From positions 62,001-126,000 of the forward strand of contig JBKUYM010000001.1 of NCBI GenBank assembly GCA_046964515.1: 64,000 nt of DNA, in the 5' to 3' direction. This stretch comes from UMGS1663 sp046964515. Its GTDB lineage: Bacteria; Bacillota; Clostridia; TANB77; CAG-508. Position numbers and translations under genes: made by a program. Under the pieces are notes generated by a model. The model did no database searches. It had not been told where the DNA came from and saw nothing but the letters and a program-made list of their open reading frames with translations. The first letter of the stretch is position 1. Each line of letters begins with the position of its first letter. Below are positions 39,522-48,040 of this stretch, piece after piece.

Positions 39522-41459
39522 CTATGCATTCTTCGCTTTTGCTTTTTTCATAATACGTACAGAATTTAAAACCGTAATTAAGCTAACTCCTGTATCTGCA
39601 ACGATGGCCAACCATACTGGTGAAATTCCCATAATTCCCATAATTAGAATAATTGCCTTTATTACTAATGAAAAGATAATGTTAAATTGAATAATATGCA
39701 TTGTTTTTCTAGCAATTTGTATCATCTCTGGAATACTACTAATATGATTTGATATTAGAATAGCATCTGCTGTATTATTAGCAATTTGCGTTGCTTCTCC
39801 CATGGAAATACCAAAGTCGGAAACAGCCAAAACAGGGCTATCGTTAATACCATCTCCTACAAAAATAACCTTTCCTTTTTCTTTTAATTGTTTTACTTTC
39901 TCTAGTTTATCTTGTGGTAATAATCCTGCATATAATTTGTGAATCCCTACTTGATTTGCAATCTTTCTAGCATTTGCTTCATGGTCTCCTGTTAACATGA
40001 TTACTTCTTTAATATCTACTTTTTCAAATTGTTTCTCTAATTGTTTTGCATCTTCTCTTATTTGTTCTTTTAAGGTAATATACCCTTCTACCTTTCCATC
40101 TATGACTAAATAATTAGCATGTTCTTTTATCGAAGGCATTTCTACTTCATTTTTTTGTATCAATTTTTTATTACCAAATAAAACCTTACTTCCATTTATG
40201 TTGGCTTCAATACCATGACCTGGAATTTCTGTATATTTTTCTACTGATATTTCTATTTTCTCATCATACTTATCCACTTCTTGTGCAATAGCTGTGGATA
40301 TCGGATGGTTGGAATTTTTTTCTAGAGCATTCATTATAGCTAATAATTCTACTTTATTTTTTTGTCCTAAATTTACAAGTTCTTCTATTTCCATTTTCCC
40401 TGTTGTAATAGTTCCTGTTTTGTCAAAAGCAATATATTTAGCTTTTGTTAAAGCTTCTATATGTTTGGTTCCTTTAATTAGCATTCCTTTTTTAGAAATC
40501 GTACCTATACTAGAAAAAAAGGCAAGTGGCACTGATATAACTATACTACAAGGACAAGAAGCTACTAAAAATACCAAAGCTCTCATAATCCAATCTTTCC
40601 ATTCTTGTGCAAATAGAAATGGTGGGATAATAGCTAATATTATGGCAATTATGATAACAATTGGTGTATATATTTTTGAAAACTTTGTAATAAACTCTTC
40701 TGTCTTTCCCTTATTATTTGTTGCTTCATATACCAAATCAACAATCTGTGATGCAGTAGAATGGGCATAATCTTTTGTAACTTTACAAATTAAACTCCCT
40801 GTTAAATTCATAGAACCAGATAAAATAGCCATTTTTTCTTCTACATAAACCGGTATACTTTCTCCTGTAATATTTGCCATGTCTAAAGTAGAATTTCCTT
40901 TTAATATGGTACAATCCAAAGGCACCATTTCCCCTGGTTTTACTAAAATACGATCTCCTACTTGTATTTGATTAACTTCCAAAACCGTTATTTCTTCTTT
41001 TTCATTTAATTGATTAGCTGTTTTTGCTTTAATTTCTACGATATTTTTAATATTTTTATTTGAATTTTCAACTGCTTTTTCTTCTAAAAATTCTCCTAAA
41101 CCAAATAGTAATACTACCATACAGCTTTCCGGATATTCCCCTAAAACAAAGGCAGCAATAACCGCTATTGTCATCAAAGTATCTTCTTCAAAATTTAAGT
41201 GGAAAATATTCTTAATGCCTGTTAATAGCAATTCATAACCTGCTAAAAGCACAACTGCTAAATGTATATACATACGATAAGGTGTCCATACCGGTATAAA
41301 ACTAATAATAAATAGTATAACTGCTAAACCATATAAATATTTATTAAGTTTTGTATTTTCTGGTTCTTCTTTTGTATGCTGGTGACAATGATGGCATCCA
41401 CCTTTTTCTGTCATTACGCAATTATCTTGCTTATGATGCTGTTTTGTAATCTCTTTCAC
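39522..41459 (-). CDS. cadA: P1B-type heavy-metal exporting ATPase
   Basis: 645 residues. His/Cys-rich N-terminus (MKEITKQHHKQDNCVMTEKG, then GCHHCHQHTKEE) instead of a full CxxC ferredoxin-like domain. Membrane helices follow, the ion-binding CPC at 302-304 (ASCPCSIVIS), the phosphorylation motif DKTGT at 346-350, HP motif NHPIST and the hinge VGDGINDSPVLA. CPC with a cognate ArsR repressor indicates export of Cd, Zn, Co or Pb, driven by ATP. Start ATG 41459 overlaps nothing but lies one base from arsR's stop, so they are one operon. Symbol is by analogy; the exact metal is not proven. Confidence 0.92.
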   Translation of the reverse strand: MKEITKQHHKQDNCVMTEKGGCHHCHQHTKEEPENTKLNKYLYGLAVILFIISFIPVWTPYRMYIHLAVVLLAGYELLLTGIKNIFHLNFEEDTLMTIAVIAAFVLGEYPESCMVVLLFGLGEFLEEKAVENSNKNIKNIVEIKAKTANQLNEKEEITVLEVNQIQVGDRILVKPGEMVPLDCTILKGNSTLDMANITGESIPVYVEEKMAILSGSMNLTGSLICKVTKDYAHSTASQIVDLVYEATNNKGKTEEFITKFSKIYTPIVIIIAIILAIIPPFLFAQEWKDWIMRALVFLVASCPCSIVISVPLAFFSSIGTISKKGMLIKGTKHIEALTKAKYIAFDKTGTITTGKMEIEELVNLGQKNKVELLAIMNALEKNSNHPISTAIAQEVDKYDEKIEISVEKYTEIPGHGIEANINGSKVLFGNKKLIQKNEVEMPSIKEHANYLVIDGKVEGYITLKEQIREDAKQLEKQFEKVDIKEVIMLTGDHEANARKIANQVGIHKLYAGLLPQDKLEKVKQLKEKGKVIFVGDGINDSPVLAVSDFGISMGEATQIANNTADAILISNHISSIPEMIQIARKTMHIIQFNIIFSLVIKAIILIMGIMGISPVWLAIVADTGVSLITVLNSVRIMKKAKAKNA

Positions 41460-41460
41460 C

Positions 41461-41832
41461 TTATTTGCCCTCCTCTATAATATGTTCTAATGCCATTGTA
41501 ATAATTTTCTCTATATGCTCATCTTGTAAACTATAAAAGACTTGCTTCCCTTCTTTTCTATATTTTACAAGTTTAGCACTCCTTAGTAATTGTAATTGAT
41601 GAGAAACATTTGATTGTGTTAAATTTAATAACTCGCACAAATCACATACACATAGCTCATTATTTAAAATAGCACAGATAATACGTAATCGTGTACTATC
41701 TGAAAATAGTTTAAATACATCTGCTATTTCAATAATTTCTTCTTCACTTGGTTCCGTATTTCTTACCTCATCTATTTTATGATAGTGAGGACAGTTTTCT
41801 CCACAAATAAATTCTTTTAATTCTTCCTTCAT
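41461..41832 (-). CDS. ArsR/SmtB-family metal-sensing repressor
   Basis: 123 residues. Winged helix LFSDSTRLRIICAILNNELC, recognition helix LLNLTQSNVSHQLQLLRSAK and the wing KYRKEGKQVFYSL. Metal ligands of two types are available: Cys in the ELCVCDLC motif (alpha-3 site) and the C-terminal DEHIEKIITMALEHIIEEGK (alpha-5 site, as in CzrA/SmtB), plus an N-terminal CGENCPHYH segment like CadC. Metal binding releases it from the operator at 41868-41893. First gene of the operon with the ATPase. RBS AAAGGAGGAAAAT precedes ATG 41832. Confidence 0.92.
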   Translation of the reverse strand: MKEELKEFICGENCPHYHKIDEVRNTEPSEEEIIEIADVFKLFSDSTRLRIICAILNNELCVCDLCELLNLTQSNVSHQLQLLRSAKLVKYRKEGKQVFYSLQDEHIEKIITMALEHIIEEGK

Positions 41833-41867
41833 ATTTTCCTCCTTTTTTATTATATTCTTATTGTATG

Positions 41868-41917
41868 AATATATGAATATCTATTCATATATTATTCTAT
41901 TTTTTCTTTTTTGTCAA
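41868..41917 (-). promoter_or_regulatory. Metal operon promoter with ArsR operator
   Basis: Read leftward: TTGACA (41912-41917), a 17-bp spacer, TAATAT (41889-41894). A 12-2-12 perfect dyad AATATATGAATA-TC-TATTCATATATT (41868-41893) overlaps the -10 and start, so bound repressor blocks polymerase. Confidence 0.85.
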
Positions 41918-42045
41918 TTACTTTTCTTATTTTTTTATCTTTTTGATATGTTCATAAAATTACATAAAATAAATTGAAATCTCATACATTACACGAGAAA
42001 ATAAACATGAATTAAAAACATAGGAAAAAAGAAAGGAAGAAAAAT

Positions 42046-43044
42046 ATGCATAGAGAAAAAGGCGTTACATTAGTGGCATTAGTAATCACGATGATTATAT
42101 TAATTATCCTAGCAGGGATTAGTATGAATACATTGATAGGAGAAGATGGGATTATTACCAAAGCCAAGCAAGCAAAACAAAATATAACTTTGGCAGGAGA
42201 AGCAGAAGCTATGCAGTTAAATCAATTATATTACGAACTAGAAACTGGTGGAGAATTAACCGAAGATGAAGAAAGTAGTAAAAAAGACGAAATCATCGCT
42301 TTATTTCAAAAACAAGTAGAAGAATTACAAAATCAATTAATTCAAAAAGATACACAAATAGCCGATTTAGAAAATCAGTTATCTAGTATACAAACACAAT
42401 TAGCCAAAACCAATGCAACAGCAGATACATTATTAAAAGGTTATCTAGCGTATAGTAAAGGAGAACTTCTTACAGGAACTATGCCCAATAATGGTTCTTT
42501 AAATAGTAGCTTAAATTGTGGTAATAGTTTTAAAATCCCAACAGGTTATACCAGTGGAGGAACGATAAGTGCCAATTCCTTAGCCAGCCAAACGGTAGCA
42601 ACAGCAACTGCTTCTCACATCTTATCTGGTCAAACAGCGTGGATAAATGGAAATAAAATCACTGGAAATATGGCAAATAATGCAACCTTAAATGGTACTT
42701 TAAATTGTGGACAAACCTATACGATTCCAGCAGGTTATACCAGTGGTGGGAAAATTAGTACTAACTCTTTAGCCAGTCAAACTGTAGCAACAGCTACTGC
42801 TGATAATATTAGTAGTGGTAAAACCGCTTGGGTAAATGGCAATTTTATCACAGGAAACGGAAAAGATATTCAATCTAGTAGGTCTGCTACTATTACACTA
42901 ACCTTTAGTGGACAGATTTATAACCGAAATGGGTATGTCTGGCAAAATGTAAATGGATTACCAATTACAGTTAACTTGTCTGGAAGTTCTGCTACTGCCG
43001 GTTGTGATTGGTTACAAGGTAGCATTTCCTGTACGGTAAAATAA
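42046..43044 (+). CDS. Pseudopilin-like protein with coiled coil and repeats
   Basis: 332 residues. Prepilin signal REKG/VTLVALVITMIILIILAG, then a coiled coil (~65-125: DEIIALFQKQVEELQNQLIQ, TQIADLENQLSSIQTQLAK), and a repeat region with two ~55-residue units (LNSSLNCGNSFKIPTGYTSG, then LNGTLNCGQTYTIPAGYTSG, each followed by ANSLASQTVATATA / TNSLASQTVATATA and ITGNMAN / ITGNGKD). Such repeats resemble phage tail-fibre or adhesin spacers. It ends in a small beta-rich tip with a CSWLQ-like SATAGCDWLQGSISCTVK. Close relative at 56715-57806. Likely surface-exposed through the type IV pilus machinery. RBS AAAGGAAGAAAAA. Confidence 0.8.
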   Translation: MHREKGVTLVALVITMIILIILAGISMNTLIGEDGIITKAKQAKQNITLAGEAEAMQLNQLYYELETGGELTEDEESSKKDEIIALFQKQVEELQNQLIQKDTQIADLENQLSSIQTQLAKTNATADTLLKGYLAYSKGELLTGTMPNNGSLNSSLNCGNSFKIPTGYTSGGTISANSLASQTVATATASHILSGQTAWINGNKITGNMANNATLNGTLNCGQTYTIPAGYTSGGKISTNSLASQTVATATADNISSGKTAWVNGNFITGNGKDIQSSRSATITLTFSGQIYNRNGYVWQNVNGLPITVNLSGSSATAGCDWLQGSISCTVK

Positions 43045-43058
43045 ATTTTGTAAAAATA

Positions 43059-43088
43059 AAAAAAGATGTTACAAAAAACATCTTTTTT
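43059..43088. terminator. Terminator between convergent 42046 and tsf
   Basis: AAAAAAGATGTT / AACATCTTTTTT stem, 6-base loop. Confidence 0.8.
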
Positions 43089-43107
43089 ATTTTTAGTTTA
43101 GAATGGA

Positions 43108-43992
43108 TTAACCATTAATTTGTTTTGCAACTTCTTCAGCGAAGTTTTCTTCTCTTTTCTCTAATCCTTCACCTTTTTCTAATCTTGCAAATCTTACAAT
43201 GTTAGCACCTTTGTCAGATACCATTTTTCCAACTTTTACATCTGGATCTTTTACAAATGCTTGCTCTACTAAACAAATTTCTGCATAGAATTTTCCAATT
43301 CTACCTTGTACCATTTTCTCTGCTATTTCAGCTGGTTTTCCTTCATTCATAGCTTGTGCTTTTAAAATTTCCATTTCTTTTGTTACTCTTTCTTCTGGTA
43401 CAGCTTTGCTATCTAAGTATTCTGGTTTAGCAGCAGCAATTTGCATACAAATATCTTTTTCTAATTCTTCTGTAGCATTTTCCATTTCTACTAAAACACC
43501 AATTTTTCCATCACCATGGATATATTTTTCTACAGTTCCATTCGTAGACTCAAATCTTTCAAATCTTCTTATAGACATATTTTCACCAATTGTTGCAATT
43601 TTTCCAGTTAAAACTTCTCCTACTGTTTTTCCTTCTTCAAACATAGCATTTTGCTCTAATAAAGCTTCCACTGTTTCTGGTGCTTTTATAGCAATTTGTT
43701 TTGCTACATCTGCAACAAAAGTTCTAAATTCTTCATTTTTGGCAACAAAGTCTGTTTCTGCATTTACTTCTACTACAGTTCCTATTTTTTTATCGTCTGT
43801 TACATAAGCTGCTACTAATCCTTCTGCTGCAATTCTATCAGACTTTTTAGCAGCCTTTGCAATTCCTCTTTCACGAAGTAATTCAATTGCTTTTTCTTCA
43901 TCACCATTTGTTTCTGTTAATACTTTTTTGCAGTCCATCATACCTGCACCTGTTTTTTCTCTAAGCTCTTTAACTTGATTTGCTGTAATCAT
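43108..43992 (-). CDS. tsf: Elongation factor Ts
   Basis: 294 residues. N-terminal UBA-like domain VKELREKTGAGMMDCKKVLT matches the family signature, followed by DKKIGTVVEVNAETDFVAKN (core domain) and the C-terminal region. EF-Ts exchanges GDP for GTP on EF-Tu. Usual partner of rpsB, which lies just upstream on the same strand with a hairpin between the two genes. RBS AAAGGAGGAAAGAA precedes ATG 43992. Confidence 0.97.
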   Translation of the reverse strand: MITANQVKELREKTGAGMMDCKKVLTETNGDEEKAIELLRERGIAKAAKKSDRIAAEGLVAAYVTDDKKIGTVVEVNAETDFVAKNEEFRTFVADVAKQIAIKAPETVEALLEQNAMFEEGKTVGEVLTGKIATIGENMSIRRFERFESTNGTVEKYIHGDGKIGVLVEMENATEELEKDICMQIAAAKPEYLDSKAVPEERVTKEMEILKAQAMNEGKPAEIAEKMVQGRIGKFYAEICLVEQAFVKDPDVKVGKMVSDKGANIVRFARLEKGEGLEKREENFAEEVAKQING

Positions 43993-44014
43993 TTTCTTTC
44001 CTCCTTTTTAAATC

Positions 44015-44056
44015 AAAAAAGAGGTTAGAGCAGATAAAGAGCTCTACCCTCTTTTT
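44015..44056 (-). terminator. Hairpin between rpsB and tsf
   Basis: AAAAAGAGGGTAGAGC / GCTCTAACCTCTTTTTT, ~15-bp stem with one mismatch, 14 bases beyond the rpsB stop codon. Probably partial termination that lowers tsf relative to rpsB. Confidence 0.65.
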
Positions 44057-44070
44057 ATTTACAATTTATT

Positions 44071-44856
44071 TTATTCTTCAATTGTTTCTTCAGCTGCTAC
44101 TACTTCTTCTATGCTTTCTGGTTCTTCTGTTACTTCTTCTTGTGCCATTTCTTCTACATCCATATCCATAGATTCGCCTTGTCTACCTTCAATAATCGCA
44201 TTTGCCATAGTATCTGCAATTAATTTTACCGCACGAATAGCATCATCATTTCCAGGAATTGCATAATCTACATCATCTGGATTACAGTTTGTGTCAATTA
44301 ATCCAACAACTGGAATATTTAATTTTCTTGCTTCTAAAATAGCAATTCTTTCTTTTTTAGGGTCTACTACGAAAATAACACCTGGAATCTCAGTCATATC
44401 TTTAATTCCTCCAAGGTTTTTTTCTAGTTTTTCCATTTCTTTCTTTAAAAGAATCACTTCTTTTTTAGGTAATACATCAAAAGTGCCATCTTCTTGCATT
44501 GTTTCTAATTCTTTTAGTCTTTCTACTCTTTTTCTAATCGTACCGAAATTTGTAAGCATTCCACCTAACCATCTTTGGTTAACATAGAACATTCCACTTT
44601 TTTCAGCTGCTTCTTTCATACACTCTTGTGCTTGTTTTTTAGTTCCTACAAATAGAACTGTTTTTCCTTCTTCTGCTTGTTCTTTCATAAAGCTATAAGC
44701 TTCGTCAATTTTTTTAGATGTTTTTTGTAGATCAATAATGTGAATACCATTTCTTGCTTGGAAAATGTATTCTGCCATTTTAGGATCCCATCTTCTTGTT
44801 TGATGTCCAAAATGAACACCTGCTTCAAGTAATTGTTTCATTGCAACTACTGCCAT
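44071..44856 (-). CDS. rpsB: 30S ribosomal protein S2
   Basis: 261 residues. Signatures MKQLLEAGVHFGHQTRRWDP near the start and PGVIFVVDPKKERIAILEAR, LNIPVVGLIDTNCNPDDVDY, IPGNDDAIRAVKLIADTMAN are intact. The last ~30 residues are very acidic (MDVEEMAQEEVTEEPESIEE), a common extension in Firmicutes. First gene of the rpsB-tsf operon. RBS AGAGGAGGAATTAAAA precedes ATG 44856. Confidence 0.97.
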   Translation of the reverse strand: MAVVAMKQLLEAGVHFGHQTRRWDPKMAEYIFQARNGIHIIDLQKTSKKIDEAYSFMKEQAEEGKTVLFVGTKKQAQECMKEAAEKSGMFYVNQRWLGGMLTNFGTIRKRVERLKELETMQEDGTFDVLPKKEVILLKKEMEKLEKNLGGIKDMTEIPGVIFVVDPKKERIAILEARKLNIPVVGLIDTNCNPDDVDYAIPGNDDAIRAVKLIADTMANAIIEGRQGESMDMDVEEMAQEEVTEEPESIEEVVAAEETIEE

Positions 44857-44905
44857 TTTTAATTCCTCCTCTTTGTTTTACCTCCACTCTACTTTAAACA
44901 TTGAA

Positions 44906-44938
44906 AAAGACTTGTTATCTAAACAAGCACTCCTTTTT
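44906..44938 (-). promoter_or_regulatory. rpsB leader hairpin
   Basis: AAGG...CTTGTT/AACAAG...CTTTTT, an attenuator-like stem with a T-run ~50 bases before rpsB. Could regulate the operon by S2 binding, but this is only suggested by position. Confidence 0.35.
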
Positions 44939-45028
44939 AACTATGTAGAATGTGCGTATTTTTTACGTTTATTATTTTAACAGAAAATCCTTAGAAATGC
45001 AAGTGTTTTTTCAATTTTCACTTGAATT

Positions 45029-45526
45029 TTACTCAAATTCTTTTGGTTTTTCAGATTCTATGGTATTTACGCCTAAAATTTCTTCTATTTCTGCTGTTAT
45101 AAACCACCCTTTTTCTAAAGCTTGTTCTAAGAAAAATTTTCTTTCTATAATAAATATGGATTCGACTTGTTGTGTTTCCCTTTCTAACATACTTAACCTT
45201 TTATCAATTGCCTTTTTTAATAATCTAGCACTACTATATTCTTCTAATGTTTGCTTATATCTAGTGAAGGCCATTCTCTTTTCTATTTCTTCTTCTGTTT
45301 GTGAAAATCCCTTTTGAAACATAGTCAAAATTCTTTGTTCATATTTTTTACAATTATTTATGATTACTGGTTTATCTTCTATTCTAAAAGTTTCTTGGTC
45401 CTCTTGAATTCTTGTTACTAATTCTGTTACTGTTTTACTGATACATTCTTCTACTTTTTTATCAGCAACAGGTTGATACTGCTTTATGCCTAAATCTACC
45501 TTGTAATTATCGATTTTCTTTTTCAT
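45029..45526 (-). CDS. Hypothetical helical protein (165 aa)
   Basis: 165 residues, nearly all helical, charged, no membrane segment. Segments include VEECISKTVTELVTRIQEDQ, ILTMFQKGFSQTEEEIEKRM and the C-terminal WFITAEIEEILGVNTIESEK. The last part resembles a degenerate HTH. No family recognised. RBS AAGGGAGACAAATCG precedes ATG 45526. It is followed by 90 bases and then the rpsB leader. It may belong with the rubrerythrin-perR region only by proximity, since a terminator separates them. Confidence 0.6.
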   Translation of the reverse strand: MKKKIDNYKVDLGIKQYQPVADKKVEECISKTVTELVTRIQEDQETFRIEDKPVIINNCKKYEQRILTMFQKGFSQTEEEIEKRMAFTRYKQTLEEYSSARLLKKAIDKRLSMLERETQQVESIFIIERKFFLEQALEKGWFITAEIEEILGVNTIESEKPKEFE

Positions 45527-45567
45527 ACGATTTGTCTCCCTTTATTTGTTTTCTTTACCATAACAAA

Positions 45568-45591
45568 AAACACTTAAAAAGTTAAGTGTTT
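45568..45591 (-). terminator. Terminator of the rubrerythrin operon
   Basis: AAACACTTAA / TTAAGTGTTT, 10-bp perfect stem, 4-base loop, TTTTTTG tail leftward. Confidence 0.8.
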
Positions 45592-45633
45592 CTTGTCGAA
45601 TAGCTTATTTTTTTAATCGTATTTGTTATACGA

Positions 45634-46185
45634 CTACTTTGTAAAATATCTCTTTAATAGTCCATCAAATCCTCTACCGTGTCTGGCTTCATCTTTGCAC
45701 ATTTCATGAACAGTATCATGAATAGCATCATAGCCTAATTGCTTTGCTTTAGTTGCAATTTCTTTTTTACCCATACAAGCTCCTTGTTCTGCTTCTGCTC
45801 TTAACATGACATTTTTCTTAGTATCTGGATATACTAATTCTCCTAACAATTCTGCAAATTTAGCAGCATGCTCTGCTTCTTCAAAGGCATATCTTTTGAA
45901 TGCTTCTGCTATTTCTGGATACCCTTCTCTATCTGCCTGACGGCTCATGGCTAAATACATACCTACTTCTGTACATTCTCCATTAAAATTATCTCTTAAA
46001 CCTTTTACAATTTCTTCATCTAATCCTTGTGCCACACCTATAACATGCTCATCTGCATAATTTTTTTGTTCACTTTCTTCTTTTTCTACAAATTTATCTT
46101 TTGATGCTCCACATTGTGGGCATTTTTCTGGAGCTTCCTCTCCAAAGTGTACGTATCCACATACTTTACAAACATATGCTTTCAT
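45634..46185 (-). CDS. rbr: Reverse rubrerythrin
   Basis: 183 residues with the order typical of Clostridia: rubredoxin domain first (YVCKVCGYVHFGEEAPEKCP, QCG; Cys4 iron site) and then the diiron four-helix domain with FNGECTEVGMYLAMSRQADR, FEEAEHAAKF and DEARHGRGFDGLLKRYF. It reduces hydrogen peroxide (and O2) to water using electrons from NAD(P)H-linked rubredoxin reductase. It lies 18 bases behind the PerR-like gene, making a peroxide-inducible two-gene operon. RBS ATAGGAGGAAATAAG precedes ATG 46185. Confidence 0.96.
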   Translation of the reverse strand: MKAYVCKVCGYVHFGEEAPEKCPQCGASKDKFVEKEESEQKNYADEHVIGVAQGLDEEIVKGLRDNFNGECTEVGMYLAMSRQADREGYPEIAEAFKRYAFEEAEHAAKFAELLGELVYPDTKKNVMLRAEAEQGACMGKKEIATKAKQLGYDAIHDTVHEMCKDEARHGRGFDGLLKRYFTK

Positions 46186-46203
46186 TCTTATTTCCTCCTA
46201 TTT

Positions 46204-46614
46204 TTATTTTTTTAAATTAGCTAATACTTTACATTTTTTACATAGTCCATAAATCCATATATTAGAAGTATGGCTTTGTGCATCAATGTTTTCTGCTAAT
46301 CTTTTAATTTCGTTATCAATCTTCTTTGTTTGGTTATCCTGTATAAAAATATCATAAATTTCATGACAAGCATCACATTCAAAATGAATGTGTGGCTCTG
46401 GATTTCCATCAAAACGATCTGGTCCATTTTTGGATTTAATTTTAATGATATCCCCCGTCTCACATAAATCTGATAAATTTCTATATACTGTTGCTATACC
46501 AATCTCTGGCATTTGCACTTTTAAATCTGCATATAGCGTCTCTGCTGTTGGATGATCCACCCTTTTTTTTAAAGATTGTAAAATTAATTCTCTTTGTCTA
46601 CTATATTTTTTCAT
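46204..46614 (-). CDS. perR: PerR-like Fur-family repressor
   Basis: 136 residues from ATG 46614 (GAAAGGTAAAAGAAAA upstream). HTH: SRQRELILQSLKKRVDHPTA, then IGIATVYRNLSDLCETGDII. The regulatory metal site has PerR-type ligands: His37-equivalent in KKRVDHPTAETLY, Asp in PDRFDGN and His pair in PHIHFECDACHEIYD. The Cys4 zinc site CDAC and CKKC is complete. Oxidation of the His ligands by peroxide would release it from DNA. It sits before rubrerythrin, and a Fur/PerR-like box lies at 46633-46651, so it controls its own operon. PerR rather than Fur is inferred from the Asp ligand. Confidence 0.85.
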   Translation of the reverse strand: MKKYSRQRELILQSLKKRVDHPTAETLYADLKVQMPEIGIATVYRNLSDLCETGDIIKIKSKNGPDRFDGNPEPHIHFECDACHEIYDIFIQDNQTKKIDNEIKRLAENIDAQSHTSNIWIYGLCKKCKVLANLKK

Positions 46615-46632
46615 TTTTCTTTTACCTTTCCT

Positions 46633-46651
46633 GATAACGATTATCATTATT
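46633..46651. promoter_or_regulatory. Fur/PerR-like operator
   Basis: 19-bp site GATAACGATTATCATTATT, 17 of 19 matches to the Fur box. Located 19 bases upstream of perR. Confidence 0.75.
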
Positions 46652-46797
46652 ATATATATTTTATTTGTAAATTGCAAGTATTTTTTTAAATTATCTTTTA
46701 TTTTTTTTTAATCTATGATACAATGTGTGTCATATAAAAAATGAATTTGTATTTTTATAGAAAATAATAGGGAATTTCGGAAGAGGAGGATTTTTCT

Positions 46798-47067
46798 ATG
46801 GAATTAAATAAATGTAAACGTTGTGGTGCTTTTTATGCTTCTGGTAATCATGTTTGCCCTAATTGTGAAGCAAAAGATCAAAAAGATTTAGCTACTTTAA
46901 AAGGATTTTTAGCGGATAATGATTGTCCTACAACTATGGAAGCTCTTTCCTATGATACAGGAATTTCGCTTTCTAGCCTAAACCGTTTTCTAACACAGAC
47001 AGAATTTTCTTCTATTACAAAAAGTTTTAAATCAGAATCTTGTGGACATATTAGCATCGAGTTATAA
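46798..47067 (+). CDS. Zinc-ribbon protein with HTH-like tail
   Basis: 89 residues. Zinc ribbon LNKCKRCGAFYASGNHVCPN CxxC pair (CKRC, CPNC) is followed by a helical segment (KDLATLKGFLADNDCPTTME) and a helix-turn-helix-like end (ALSYDTGISLSSLNRFLTQT). Similar small proteins occur in many Clostridia near peroxide-stress or flagellar genes, and may bind RNA polymerase or DNA. Divergent from perR across ~180 bases, sharing its control region. RBS AGAGGAGGATTTTTCT precedes ATG 46798. Confidence 0.75.
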   Translation: MELNKCKRCGAFYASGNHVCPNCEAKDQKDLATLKGFLADNDCPTTMEALSYDTGISLSSLNRFLTQTEFSSITKSFKSESCGHISIEL

Positions 47068-47087
47068 TAAACCATTCTTTACATCAT

Positions 47088-47117
47088 AAAACAGAAATCT
47101 ATTAAGATTTCTGTTTT
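47088..47117 (+). terminator. Terminator of the zinc-ribbon gene
   Basis: AAAACAGAAATCT / AGATTTCTGTTTT stem, 4-base loop. Confidence 0.8.
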
Positions 47118-47190
47118 ATGTTTTTATTAAAGAACTTTTTATTTGTCAGTTTTAAATTCATTAGACTTTTCAAGAATATCTTCAAAAGAA

Positions 47191-47225
47191 AAAGAGAAGT
47201 AAAAAATAATGTTTTACTTCTCTTT
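47191..47225 (-). terminator. Terminator of the ABC-2 operon
   Basis: AAAGAGAAGTAAAA / TTTTACTTCTCTTT, 14-bp stem, 7-base loop. Confidence 0.8.
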
Positions 47226-47240
47226 CTCTTTTTTCATATT

Positions 47241-48038
47241 TTAACTTCCTGTACTTCTATATTTCCTTAATCCAAAGTTCCATACTTTTATGGCTATTAT
47301 CCATAACACAATAACGAATATAGGGGCTAAATATAGTATCCATCCTTGTTCCATTTGCAAATAATTAATCGCTGGATAATAAGATACAAATGCAAATGGT
47401 AAAATGCACGTAATTAAAACACGAATAAATGTGTTATAAATAGTAATTGGATATTGTGCAAACGTATACATTTTATATATAGACCATATAATCTCATTAG
47501 ATTTATATGTATAAAAAGAAGTAACACTAAATAGCACCATAATTGCGCCTATTATGAAAGCTCCTACTATAGCAAATAATAAAATTTTAAATAGCAATCC
47601 GACTGTAATAGCAATTTGTAGTTTGATAAGCATACTAATAATTAATATAATCGCAATCAAGAAATAACCAATTGCTGTGAAAGCTCTAGAATCACCCATG
47701 ATAGAAATTAACGGATGTACAGGTCTTAATAACATCTTATCAAAGTCTCCGTCTTTTATATATTTCGGTCCTATATCATAAATACTATCAAAAAAGAAGT
47801 CCGTAAAGGCAATTGCTAGCATTGTAATTCCATAAAGTAATAATAATTGTTCCATATTCCAACCAGCCAAAGTAGGTGTATTTTGAAAAATAATCCATAT
47901 AAAAATCAACTCTACAATTTGTGTAACCACTTGTGATAAAATTCCCACTAAAAAATCTACCCTATACACCATCATTCCCTTTAAGGAAGCCACAAGCATA
48001 GAAATATAAATACAAATATTTGTTTTGATTTTTTCCAT
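47241..48038 (-). CDS. ABC-2 type transporter permease
   Basis: 265 residues, six membrane helices. Starts with an amphipathic segment then GMMVYRVDFLVGILSQVVTQ, the family pattern of ABC-2 permeases of the PF06182 type, ending in a polar FGLRKYRSTGS. It pairs with the second permease (48041) and the ATPase (48826) to form an exporter; the three genes overlap or are two bases apart. The substrate class is not known from sequence; relatives export antibiotics, lipids or polysaccharides. RBS GGAGGGTAGAG precedes ATG 48038. Confidence 0.85.
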   Translation of the reverse strand: MEKIKTNICIYISMLVASLKGMMVYRVDFLVGILSQVVTQIVELIFIWIIFQNTPTLAGWNMEQLLLLYGITMLAIAFTDFFFDSIYDIGPKYIKDGDFDKMLLRPVHPLISIMGDSRAFTAIGYFLIAIILIISMLIKLQIAITVGLLFKILLFAIVGAFIIGAIMVLFSVTSFYTYKSNEIIWSIYKMYTFAQYPITIYNTFIRVLITCILPFAFVSYYPAINYLQMEQGWILYLAPIFVIVLWIIAIKVWNFGLRKYRSTGS

Positions 48039-48040
48039 CT

